Shown in pieces: positions 1 to 5,837 of a DNA stretch of 11,220 nt; the first letter of the stretch is position 1, and each line of letters opens with the position of its first letter. Origin of the DNA: JAJYVH01 sp964548595 (GTDB lineage Archaea; Micrarchaeota; Micrarchaeia; Micrarchaeales; CABMGC01); contig CAZJQO010000026.1 in NCBI GenBank assembly GCA_964548595.1, forward strand, positions 1-11,220. The letters are read 5' to 3'. The notes below the pieces were generated by a model. That model made no database searches. It worked only from the letters and a program-made list of their open reading frames with translations, and had not been told where the DNA came from. The position numbers and the translations under genes were made by a program.

Positions 1-40
1 GATTCTGCCACCCTGGCTCGCTTTCCTATGAGTGTTAAAG

Positions 41-50
41 CTTTATACTT
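41..50 (+). promoter_or_regulatory. Candidate TATA box of the FNO-like gene
   Basis: The stretch CTTTATACTT lies about 45 bases before the ATG at 94. An archaeal TATA box sits roughly 26 bases before the transcription start, which would put the start near 72 and leave a leader of about 20 bases. That leader contains a G-rich run (GGGGGT, 86-91) just before the ATG which could act as a ribosome binding site. Seen by eye only. Confidence 0.4.
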
Positions 51-93
51 TGCAGCTTATTAAGGCTTAACCGCGTAATATGCCGGGGGTCAA

Positions 94-744
94 ATGAAGA
101 TAGGGGTTCTTGGAACAGGAGCAGTAGGCATAACACTGGCCACGAAGCTGGCGCAGCTGGGCAACGAGGTAAAGATGGGCTCCAGGAGCGCTGACAACAA
201 GGTAGCCGGCGACTGGGCCAAAGCTAACAGCGGCCACAAGGCTTCTCACGGTACCTTCGAAGAGGCTGCGAAGTTCGGTGAGCTGCTGGTACTCTCTGTG
301 AAAGGAGACGCTGCCGTGGATGTTGTCAATGCCGCAAAGCCTGAAAACTTCAGGGGCAAGGTGGTCATAGACACTTGCAATCCGCTTGAATTTTCACAAC
401 GGAGCACGAAGCTCTTCATTGCCAACACCGAATCGCTGGGAGAGCGCATACAGGTTAGCCTGCCCGGGGCCAAAGTGGTAAAGGCGCTCAACAGCGTTGG
501 CGCGCCTCTAATGGCTGATCCAAAGAGGCTGGGCGAAGAGCTGACCCTTTTCATCTGCGGAAACGACGACAACGCGAAGAAGCAGGTGGCCGAGCTGCTC
601 AAAAAGTTCGGATGGAACGACATAATAGACGTGGGTGGAATAGAAGCTGCGAGGGAGATGGAGATGCTGCTGCCGATGTACATGCGGCTCCTTTCCATAT
701 GGCAGCATCCAAACTTCGGATGGAAGATAGTGAGGAAGGGCTGA
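94..744 (+). CDS. NADPH-dependent F420 reductase-like (FNO family) oxidoreductase
   Basis: A 216-residue Rossmann-fold protein of the COG2085 / F420_oxidored type. The N-terminus shows the dinucleotide motif GTGAVG (residues 7-12) after a beta strand that starts at Met1, which supports this ATG. G29-S30-R31 follows the second strand, as in FNO, where the equivalent GSR binds the 2'-phosphate of NADP, so NADP(H) is the likely cofactor. Residues 90-98 (VVIDTCNPL) and 118-127 (about VSLPGAKVVKAL) are the other conserved blocks, and the C-terminus around 195-213 resembles the family end. Length matches the family (about 210-230). FNO exchanges hydride between NADPH and coenzyme F420 in the cytoplasm. 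Bacterial and archaeal paralogues in this COG act on other substrates, and nothing in the window shows F420 biosynthesis, so the substrate is uncertain. It is transcribed alone, converging on the T4SS-like operon with a 21-base gap. Confidence 0.82.
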   Translation: MKIGVLGTGAVGITLATKLAQLGNEVKMGSRSADNKVAGDWAKANSGHKASHGTFEEAAKFGELLVLSVKGDAAVDVVNAAKPENFRGKVVIDTCNPLEFSQRSTKLFIANTESLGERIQVSLPGAKVVKALNSVGAPLMADPKRLGEELTLFICGNDDNAKKQVAELLKKFGWNDIIDVGGIEAAREMEMLLPMYMRLLSIWQHPNFGWKIVRKG

Positions 745-765
745 ATCGCGCCTACAACCAAGCGC

Positions 766-1044
766 CTACATTAGCGTCAGGTACAACACGGCTACCGACA
801 AACCAAGCGCAAGCAGCGCGATAGCGTCCCTAGATTCTCTATACGTTGCGTACTGCTTTATGCGCGTCGAGACCGCTGCGCCGATTGCAGCAGAAGCTGC
901 AATCACTATGCCTATGTTTGTGATACTAAATGCGGCGCACAGGACAGCTGCGCTGGATGCAGAAGCAGCGGCAACCACCAGCATTGCCGCGCCTTTGCCC
1001 TCCATCCAGCTCCTTTTGTATAGCCTGCGCAGATCCCGCATCAT
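766..1044 (-). CDS. Small three-helix membrane protein, last gene of the T4SS-like operon
   Basis: A 92-residue protein that I do not recognise. A basic N-terminus (MMRDLRRLYKRSW) is followed by three hydrophobic segments at about 18-40, 44-60 and 74-92. The loop between the second and third helix is charged (TRIKQYATYRESRD). The positive-inside rule would place the N-terminus in the cytoplasm. Its ATG overlaps the TGA of the preceding gene as ATGA (1041-1044), a classic sign of translational coupling, and no separate ribosome binding site is visible. It ends with TAG at 766-768, and the last residue is Met. Because it is coupled to an ATPase/VirB6-like module it is probably an accessory membrane component of that machine. 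That is inference from position only. Confidence 0.68.
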   Translation of the reverse strand: MMRDLRRLYKRSWMEGKGAAMLVVAAASASSAAVLCAAFSITNIGIVIAASAAIGAAVSTRIKQYATYRESRDAIALLALGLSVAVLYLTLM

Positions 1045-1229
1045 AAAATCAACTTTACGAGCAGAGCCGCAAAAAACAGCGTTGCGAAGCCGAGCGACTG
1101 CGCCATGAGCACCTTGTTTTTGCTGGATGTCAGCGTGCTCAGTATTGCCGCGCTCAGGAGCACGCTAGATACGGGTCCACTCGCCTTTGCCACGTAGTAT
1201 GCAAAGGTGGCAGCAAGGGCGGTTATCAT
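1041..1229 (-). CDS. Small two-helix membrane protein in the T4SS-like operon
   Basis: A 62-residue, very hydrophobic protein with no recognised family. Two membrane segments are visible, about residues 3-34 (a long or kinked helix containing YYVAKASGP) and 40-61, separated by a short polar turn (TSSKNK). The start overlaps the upstream stop as ATGA (1226-1229) and its own stop overlaps the next start as ATGA (1041-1044), so it is coupled on both sides. Two short helices with a polar turn recall VirB3- or VirB2-sized proteins, but I see no sequence motif that supports either. Its size, codon use and coupling argue for a real gene. Function unknown. Confidence 0.65.
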   Translation of the reverse strand: MITALAATFAYYVAKASGPVSSVLLSAAILSTLTSSKNKVLMAQSLGFATLFFAALLVKLIL

Positions 1230-1780
1230 ACACGAAGCACCTCAAGCCTGTATTCGGCAAGATACGCAAGCATTATCGCCGAGCTGCGGCTAAAAGACAA
1301 CGCACAGTCGACTATTTGGTGCATGTCCGGTGCAAACAAAACAAGCCTACCTGTCTCGTTTCTTCTGCCACTCGCAACGCTGCTGAGCCGGGCAATATCT
1401 GCGATGCCCAGCTTTTCATACGCTACGCGCTCTATATCGCGCAAGCCCATGCCGCATTCAAGCATGCCATTCTTCAGCAGGCTGTCGTAAGCCTTCCTGA
1501 GGAACACGCGCCTGTGCATGTTTTCAAAATTGCAGGCGTAGTTCATCCAGGTGCGCAACCCGTCGTCTGGCGTGTTTTGTGCATACGAGACAGGCAATCT
1601 TCTGTCGAAGATGCGCTCTGCCAGCGCCTCTTTTTCCGCATTTGGCCAGATGCCTGTTTCCGGAAGCTCAAGCGATATCTTCTTACCACTGATGCTGATG
1701 TTGCCCACCATGACGAAGAAAGCAACGCCTATCGCTATAGGCACGAACTGAAGCAGATACAACAAAATTATGCCTGCCAA
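1226..1780 (-). CDS. Single-pass membrane protein, unknown function, TTG start
   Basis: A 184-residue protein with one N-terminal membrane helix (about residues 3-26) followed by a soluble domain that is mostly alpha-helical, with charged stretches around 48-62 and 85-122. Four cysteines occur (83, 109, 159 and near them), without a metal-site pattern. The start is TTG at 1778-1780: no ATG precedes the membrane helix, and a GGTGA ribosome binding site lies four bases upstream (1785-1789), inside the previous gene. It overlaps the winged-helix gene by 13 bases and ends in an ATGA overlap with the next gene. A single anchor plus a soluble domain is the layout of bitopic T4SS subunits such as VirB8 or VirB10, but there is no detectable sequence likeness, so this is only a topological comparison. 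Confidence 0.72.
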   Translation of the reverse strand: MAGIILLYLLQFVPIAIGVAFFVMVGNISISGKKISLELPETGIWPNAEKEALAERIFDRRLPVSYAQNTPDDGLRTWMNYACNFENMHRRVFLRKAYDSLLKNGMLECGMGLRDIERVAYEKLGIADIARLSSVASGRRNETGRLVLFAPDMHQIVDCALSFSRSSAIMLAYLAEYRLEVLRV

Positions 1781-2463
1781 TATTTCACCAAGCCAAAGTT
1801 GCCATTGCCGTAATGCGCCACTTTGTAACCGGCATCGCCTGCCGAAGCAAGCGCATCTATGACGTCTTTCTCTTCGATTCCCAGTTCAGACGCGAAGTCG
1901 CGCGAGTTTATCCTGCCTCTGCCGGAAAGCGCAGCGGTCTTTAAAATGGTTTTCCGCAACTTTGAAGCAAGCTCCGTGTTGCTTTTCCCAATATCCCTGT
2001 TTTCGGAGATGAGGCGAACTATTTTTCTTGCCAGAACAACAGACTCTGCGTGTGAATCCTGTCTTACGGCGTTCGGCTGCAACGAAATCAACTGTTCCCC
2101 CATCAGTGCAAGCACAAGATACGGGTATAGGGAACCGAGCCTGACCTCGTAGCAGCCGGATGTCAGCTGCAACAGCGCAACAAGCTTCAGCAGTGCTTCG
2201 CGTATGAAGAGCATAGGCGTTTTTCTGGCATATATGCACAGTGCTATTTTATTCATCCCGAACTCTGCGTTGTAGTAATGTTCATCATCGTCCGATTCTA
2301 TCTCGTAAAAAAGAATGGTGCCTTCCCTCACCAGGTGCATGCCGCTGTATGCCTGCAGCTCCCGTTTTAATGCAGAAAAACCGCAGTGCAGTTCTGCATT
2401 TACCTCTATCCTGCTGAAGAGCAACCCCTGCCTTTCCCCTCCAAACCTAGTCTTCACTTGCAT
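1768..2463 (-). CDS. Winged-helix-domain protein encoded in the T4SS-like operon
   Basis: A 231-residue soluble protein. Residues about 160-231 look like a winged helix: helices around 160-180, a helix-turn-helix at 186-208 (SRDFASELGIEEKDVIDALA) and a final beta wing at 213-229 (YKVAHYGNGNFGLVKYW). The N-terminal 150 residues are mixed alpha/beta, with an acidic loop (ESDDDEHYY, 56-64), and match nothing I know. It overlaps the end of the ATPase gene by 17 bases. The ATG at 2461 directly follows GGGGAG. That spacing is too short for the ATG but good for the GTG two codons later (2455-2457), so the true start may be that GTG. Possible roles are an operon regulator or a DNA-binding adaptor for the ATPase. 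The sequence does not decide between them. Confidence 0.72.
   Translation of the reverse strand: MQVKTRFGGERQGLLFSRIEVNAELHCGFSALKRELQAYSGMHLVREGTILFYEIESDDDEHYYNAEFGMNKIALCIYARKTPMLFIREALLKLVALLQLTSGCYEVRLGSLYPYLVLALMGEQLISLQPNAVRQDSHAESVVLARKIVRLISENRDIGKSNTELASKLRKTILKTAALSGRGRINSRDFASELGIEEKDVIDALASAGDAGYKVAHYGNGNFGLVKYWQA
1785..1789 (-). promoter_or_regulatory. Ribosome binding site deciding a TTG start
   Basis: On the minus strand GGTGA is followed by AATA and then TTG. GGTGA complements the archaeal 16S 3' end. It supports initiation at the TTG at 1780, in a reading frame that has no ATG before the first membrane helix. Confidence 0.55.
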
Positions 2464-3565
2464 CTCCCCGCATCGTCAACGCAGAGGCAAAAGCGTCTGC
2501 CAAACTCTCCTCATCCACGGCAAGTCCGCGCAGCGCTGCAAGTATTGTGTCGCCGCTGCAATGCTTGAGCAGCAGGGCCACCAGCTTTGCAAGCTCTATG
2601 CGTGCTTCGCTGCCGTTCAGCGCGAGCGCGGCCTCCAACGCCTCTGCACCGCAGTTCCTTCTTATGCATTCTTCAAATTTATGCCTGCCAATTTCCAGTT
2701 TCATCTTACCATCTAGCGCCATGTGAACGACGCCCTCCATGTCTATGCCGTGCACCCTTTCTATCAGGCATGCACTCCTCCTGCCCGTGGCGAGCGACTG
2801 TATTACCATGCAGCTCCCCACCGCCAGATTCTGCACGACATCGATATGCCTGGAGGCAAGTCCGTAGTTGGCAGCAAGTCTCTCAAGACCGTGCTTGTTC
2901 TGGAGCCTGAACAGGAACACAGTAGCTGCATTCGAGAGCATCGCGAAATCTATGTCTTCCAGGAGCTGGGAGGAGAACAGCAGGCCGTAGCCGTACTTCC
3001 TGCCCTCGCGCAGTAGTGTTTTGAGCGCCGTGCTGCCTTTGAGCAGCTTCCAAGCCTCGTCGAGCACCAGGAAGACGCGCCCGCCTCCCGCGTTAGCGCG
3101 CATGCACTTAACAGCTGTATCCATTATGCGTTCGACTGCTTTCACCCTGGCCTGCTCGGTTGCGATGCCTTTCATGTTGAAATACAGTATGCCGCCTTTC
3201 CGCTCTCTGAGTAATTTATCGGCGTTTTCAGGATTGCTGCATGTCTCGCCGGTAAATGAAGTAAATGCTTCGTACTCTCCGGTAAAGTCAGGTACAAGCA
3301 CTGTTGCATCGTCCAGCGCCCAGAGTTTGAGCATGAGGTTGCGCATCAGATACGTCTTGCCGCTGCCCGTAATGCCGCAGATGAACACATGCGGGTTGAT
3401 TGATGCGCCAAGGTCAAGAAAGTAAGGTGCGTTGTGCATCGTGCCAACGAAGATGCAGCTCCGTGAGTGTGACTCGATATCGCTCTCGCTTTCCGAGAGC
3501 GTGTCCGGGAACCTGATGAGGTCTGCGGCATGTTCGGTGTTGCCTGTGTATCTACCCATAAGCAT
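2447..3565 (-). CDS. VirB4/CedB-like (HerA-FtsK superfamily) ATPase domain
   Basis: A 372-residue P-loop ATPase of the VirB4/TraC/HerA group, which powers T4SS assembly and substrate or pilin movement at the cytoplasmic face. Walker A is GITGSGKT (64-71), preceded by INPHVFIC as in VirB4 proteins. Walker B is VFLVLDEAWKLL (164-175; D169, E170). A sensor-like FSSQ is at 197-200, and R220 in FLFRLQN is a candidate arginine finger. Residues 290-372 form a helical tail. The family's own N-terminal domain is missing from this ORF and sits in the gene directly upstream, in the same frame, separated only by the TGA at 3566-3568. This ATG (3563-3565) touches that TGA, and a second ATG is two codons on. 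Both are consistent with termination-reinitiation coupling. A HerA DNA-repair helicase is less likely, because no NurA or Mre11/Rad50 neighbours are present and the membrane partners fit VirB4. Confidence 0.88.
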   Translation of the reverse strand: MLMGRYTGNTEHAADLIRFPDTLSESESDIESHSRSCIFVGTMHNAPYFLDLGASINPHVFICGITGSGKTYLMRNLMLKLWALDDATVLVPDFTGEYEAFTSFTGETCSNPENADKLLRERKGGILYFNMKGIATEQARVKAVERIMDTAVKCMRANAGGGRVFLVLDEAWKLLKGSTALKTLLREGRKYGYGLLFSSQLLEDIDFAMLSNAATVFLFRLQNKHGLERLAANYGLASRHIDVVQNLAVGSCMVIQSLATGRRSACLIERVHGIDMEGVVHMALDGKMKLEIGRHKFEECIRRNCGAEALEAALALNGSEARIELAKLVALLLKHCSGDTILAALRGLAVDEESLADAFASALTMRGDASED

Positions 3566-4291
3566 TCAAACGCCACTTGCCATGATTTCATCCAGCAGCC
3601 GCTCCCCTCTCAGCATCTCGCATTCGAAGCCAAGCGACGAAGAGAATGCGCTCGCGAGCTTCTCTGCATTGGACGCAGACCCTCTGGCAGCTTCAAAACT
3701 ACTGCCCGCTGTGCAGAATGTCTTGAGCTTCAGCGCAAGCGTCAGCATCTTCTGGCCCCGCATGCTGCGTATCTCGCTTTCTATTATGCTGAGTTCACGC
3801 CTCAACCCGTTGACCCTGTCGTACTTCTTGGCATCGCATCTCGCTATCTCTATCTCCTTCAGCCTTCTTTTCTCCTCCAGCTTATCCAGCACCTTTTCCT
3901 GGTCTATGGCCTTCATTCCCATGCTGAACTCGAACGGGAAGTCTATGTTGCGCAGTAGCGCATTCAGAGTTTCGCCGTTGCGTTCTGTGCTGCTGCTTCT
4001 TGCAATGACGCACGAAATCGCCACATGGCTGTTTCCCTGCGCCTTGACAATCGAGCGGACGTCGTCGGACAGCCTGTAGCCCATGCATACTTCCACTATC
4101 TTGCCTTTCTTCAACAGCAGTCCGTTAATGATGTGTCCGGAGTTCAGGTACGCTACAGAGCAGAGGAGCAGCAAAGAGTCTATTGCGAGCGCGTAAGCGT
4201 TGCGGAAGAGCATGCCCAAAGCAAGCGTTATGATCGCTGCTGCATATACCGCATATGCGTAGGCTCTGTTCTGCAGTTCTACATCAAGCAT
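3566..4291 (-). CDS. Two-helix membrane protein with VirB4 N-terminal-like domain (VirB3-VirB4N-like)
   Basis: A 241-residue protein. Two closely spaced membrane helices (about 11-29 and 32-48) form a hairpin, as in VirB3. They are followed by a cytoplasmic region resembling the N-terminal domain of VirB4/TraC: strands around 63-98, the block ALLRNIDFPFEFSMG (111-125), then a long charged coiled-coil-like stretch (128-180), and a final helical part. The stop is TGA at 3566-3568 and the very next in-frame codon is the ATG of the ATPase gene, so the pair reads like a VirB3-VirB4 fusion cut once between the N-terminal and ATPase domains. The start ATG at 4289-4291 has GGTGGA just upstream, overlapping the TAG of the VirB6-like gene. 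Helix positions are by eye. The VirB4N assignment rests on local pattern and context and is less certain than that of the ATPase. Confidence 0.72.
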   Translation of the reverse strand: MLDVELQNRAYAYAVYAAAIITLALGMLFRNAYALAIDSLLLLCSVAYLNSGHIINGLLLKKGKIVEVCMGYRLSDDVRSIVKAQGNSHVAISCVIARSSSTERNGETLNALLRNIDFPFEFSMGMKAIDQEKVLDKLEEKRRLKEIEIARCDAKKYDRVNGLRRELSIIESEIRSMRGQKMLTLALKLKTFCTAGSSFEAARGSASNAEKLASAFSSSLGFECEMLRGERLLDEIMASGV

Positions 4292-4299
4292 CGGTCCAC

Positions 4300-5301
4300 C
4301 TAGATGAGGCTCATCCTACCAAGAAACGTGTCTGAGCCGAGCGCAGCAGCAAGCTCCCTGACCGAGATGCTTGTTAGAGCAAGGCTGAATGCGGGCAGTA
4401 TGAACGTAGCGAGTATGAAGTACGATACTGTGTTGAACAGGTAGGTGACAAGGCCGGATAGCTCGCTGGAGAGGGCGCTTCCTATGCCTGTGAGCGCAGC
4501 CACTATGCTGTTGCTGCCCGAACTGGTGTTTGTATACGCGGGCAGAGAGCCTTCCACGTTGTTGATATTGAAGACGAACTGCGTGCTGCTGTTTATTGTT
4601 TCTGTGGAGGCATAGTAGCTGAGCAGCGTTGCATTCAGCACATAAGATAGCGGCATAACCAGGTAGAGGCTGATCGTCAGAGCTATCAGGAAGCCTCCGA
4701 GTTTGCGCACCGGGTAAAATGTCCTCAATATCAGTCCAAACGGCAGCAGCAGTGTAAGCGCCCCTGCCGCTATCACAACAAGCACCGAAGCCTGCACTGT
4801 GACGCTCACAGCAGCGGCGCCCAGCACCTGCACTGTGCTCTGTATCTGTGAAAGCAATGGGCTGAGGAATGTCCTGAATGCGCCAAGCACTGCGTAAAGC
4901 GCGACCAGCCCGGTGACCGTGGTGGTGACGCTGCCCAGCACCGAGGAGTGCTCCGCGCCAAGGTACTCGTACTGGCCCTGGCCTACAAGGTAATTGTATG
5001 CGAAGCAGATGGCCGTGTTGCCTGCCATGAATTCGCTGCATTTCATCGATGTTCCGTTGGTAAGCACGACAGAGTTGACGAATGCGCCAACTATGCCGCC
5101 GTTAGCGAACAGCAGAATGAAGCCGCCTACCAGCGCCCCGTTTATCAGCGACTGCATAAGCTCGCCCCTGCCCATGTCCCTGAGTTTCCTGTCGTTGAGG
5201 GCGTACCCCATTCCAAGCAGTATGCCTCCTATCGCAATCATTATGCCTACTAGCAGCACCGCCACTTCGAACCCATATGCGCCTAGCAACGCAGTAGGCA
5301 T
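4300..5301 (-). CDS. VirB6/TrbL/CedA-like polytopic membrane channel protein
   Basis: A 333-residue integral membrane protein with about six or seven hydrophobic segments: roughly 10-36, 50-78, 121-145, 161-193 (long, possibly two), 200-226 and 284-312. Between them is a polar, Asn/Ser/Thr-rich loop (230-270) and a shorter one with two cysteines (88, 99) that could pair outside the cell. The stretch 186-205 (LPFGLILRTFYPVRKLGGFL) is a basic turn between two helices, followed by a helix ending in PLSYVL. I associate this pattern with the archaeal CedA/VirB6-like family. VirB6, TrbL and CedA form the inner-membrane part of the translocation pore. It lies between the pilin candidate (three-base gap) and the VirB4-like genes (eight-base gap), the expected company. 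Family membership is inferred from topology, the basic motif and neighbours. Confidence 0.78.
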   Translation of the reverse strand: MPTALLGAYGFEVAVLLVGIMIAIGGILLGMGYALNDRKLRDMGRGELMQSLINGALVGGFILLFANGGIVGAFVNSVVLTNGTSMKCSEFMAGNTAICFAYNYLVGQGQYEYLGAEHSSVLGSVTTTVTGLVALYAVLGAFRTFLSPLLSQIQSTVQVLGAAAVSVTVQASVLVVIAAGALTLLLPFGLILRTFYPVRKLGGFLIALTISLYLVMPLSYVLNATLLSYYASTETINSSTQFVFNINNVEGSLPAYTNTSSGSNSIVAALTGIGSALSSELSGLVTYLFNTVSYFILATFILPAFSLALTSISVRELAAALGSDTFLGRMSLI

Positions 5302-5304
5302 GGC

Positions 5305-5664
5305 CTACACCGTGGCGTTGGTAAGGTTGCTCAATAGGCTTGTTGAAGCGAGCGCGAGGCTGTTCGACGCGACAGAGAGCACAGCCACTATCACCGCTCC
5401 TATGAGCACGTCTATCGCTGTGCTGTGGAAGTTGGCCCTTTTAGTCGCAGGGAACAGTTGCCCTATGGCGTAGAAGATTCCAGCGACTATGAAGAGCACT
5501 GCGCTCAGCACAGGCCCGATTTGCGCGAGCAGCGCCTGGACGCCGTTGAGTGTTGTTATTATGCCGAGCGACACCACCGCAGCCTGCGCCTTGCTTCCGA
5601 AGATTAGCGGCAGCCACGCTACCTTTGCGTATCTTTTTATCAGAGTCAGAGGTTGTGTAATCAT
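5305..5664 (-). CDS. VirB2/TrbC/CedA1-like pilin candidate
   Basis: A 119-residue membrane protein, first gene of the operon. A basic, hydrophobic N-terminus ends near AQAA (26-29), a plausible signal-peptide end. It is followed by two helices, about 50-71 and 83-104, joined by a short positively charged turn (FPATKRANFH, 71-80). Leader plus two helices with a basic cytoplasmic turn is the architecture of VirB2/TrbC conjugative pilins and of the archaeal CedA1/TedC proteins, which build conjugation-like pili. Placement directly before a VirB6-like and VirB4-like pair supports this. The ATG at 5662-5664 has no ribosome binding site but sits about 27 bases after a TATA-like element, so the transcript may be nearly leaderless. 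Cleavage and polymerisation cannot be read from the sequence. It could also be a structural holin-like or membrane accessory protein. Confidence 0.72.
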   Translation of the reverse strand: MITQPLTLIKRYAKVAWLPLIFGSKAQAAVVSLGIITTLNGVQALLAQIGPVLSAVLFIVAGIFYAIGQLFPATKRANFHSTAIDVLIGAVIVAVLSVASNSLALASTSLLSNLTNATV

Positions 5665-5675
5665 GGTATCATTCT

Positions 5676-5708
5676 TTTACTTAACTATATTATATTTACT
5701 TAAGTATA
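5676..5708. repeat. Direct repeat in the divergent promoter, possible operator
   Basis: TTTACTTAACTATA (5676-5689) and TTTACTTAAGTATA (5695-5708) match at 13 of 14 positions and are offset by 19 bases, close to two helical turns. The second copy includes the perfect 10-bp palindrome TACTTAAGTA (5697-5706). The repeats bracket the TATA-like element of the minus-strand operon, a typical place for a repressor to bind. The binding protein is unknown. Confidence 0.5.
5685..5697 (-). promoter_or_regulatory. Promoter of the T4SS-like operon
   Basis: The stretch read on the plus strand as CTATATTATATTT is a strong AT-only TATA-like element in an otherwise GC-rich window. Its centre is about 27 bases before the operon's first ATG (5664), matching a leaderless archaeal promoter. 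It sits between two copies of a 14-bp direct repeat. Confidence 0.55.
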
Positions 5709-5710
5709 CA

Positions 5711-5720
5711 TATAAAAAGG
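5711..5720 (+). promoter_or_regulatory. Possible distal TATA box for rpl10e
   Basis: TATAAAAAGG reads as a good archaeal TATA box on the plus strand, but lies 118 bases before the rpl10e ATG. If used, it would give a leader of about 100 bases that includes the hairpin at 5802-5833. On the other strand the same region could instead strengthen the divergent promoter. Confidence 0.3.
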
Positions 5721-5789
5721 TTGCTGCTCCGGGCTTCGCTGTTTACCTCACGAGCTGCGCTTTCCTGCCTGCCGGAGGGTTGGGAAAAG

Positions 5790-5798
5790 CAATAAATA
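5790..5798 (+). promoter_or_regulatory. Proximal TATA-like element of rpl10e
   Basis: CAATAAATA lies about 45 bases before the ATG at 5838, preceded by a purine-rich GGGAAAAG that could serve as a BRE. It predicts a transcription start near 5820. A ribosome binding site GGTGAG (5827-5832) follows at proper spacing (five bases) from the ATG. Confidence 0.45.
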
Positions 5799-5801
5799 GG
5801 T

Positions 5802-5833
5802 GCTCTGCGCATACCCCAGTCTGCAGGGTGAGC
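5802..5833 (+). other. Possible hairpin masking the rpl10e ribosome binding site
   Basis: GCTC (5802-5805) can pair with GAGC (5830-5833), and ACCC (5813-5816) with GGGT (5826-5829). Together they make an eight-pair stem with a seven-base bulge on the 5' side and a nine-base loop. The 3' arm contains the ribosome binding site of rpl10e. It could form only in a transcript starting upstream of 5802. Confidence 0.25.
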
Positions 5834-5837
5834 TAGC

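Noticed and set aside
246..761. A 171-codon open frame on the minus strand opposite the FNO-like gene
   Set aside because: It is a low-complexity Ser/Pro/Thr-rich antisense shadow of a clear, family-matching gene.
748..770. Direct repeat GCGCCTACA (748-756 and 762-770) in the convergent gap
   Set aside because: Only nine bases, twice, and the second copy is partly the end of a coding region. No terminator fold or attachment-site features are visible.
2447..3565. Reading the ATPase as a HerA repair helicase
   Set aside because: Walker A context, the missing N-domain found upstream in frame, and VirB2/VirB6-like neighbours fit VirB4/CedB better, and no nurA, rad50 or mre11 is adjacent.
3566..3568. 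Selenocysteine or global TGA recoding at the split in the VirB4-like protein
   Set aside because: TGA ends several other genes here in sensible places, no downstream fold like a SECIS element was noticed, and an ATG directly follows, which suits reinitiation.
3432..4079. A 215-codon plus-strand open frame
   Set aside because: It is Ser/Leu-rich antisense to the VirB4-like genes. The minus frames carry Walker motifs, membrane helices and operon continuity, while this one has no motif.
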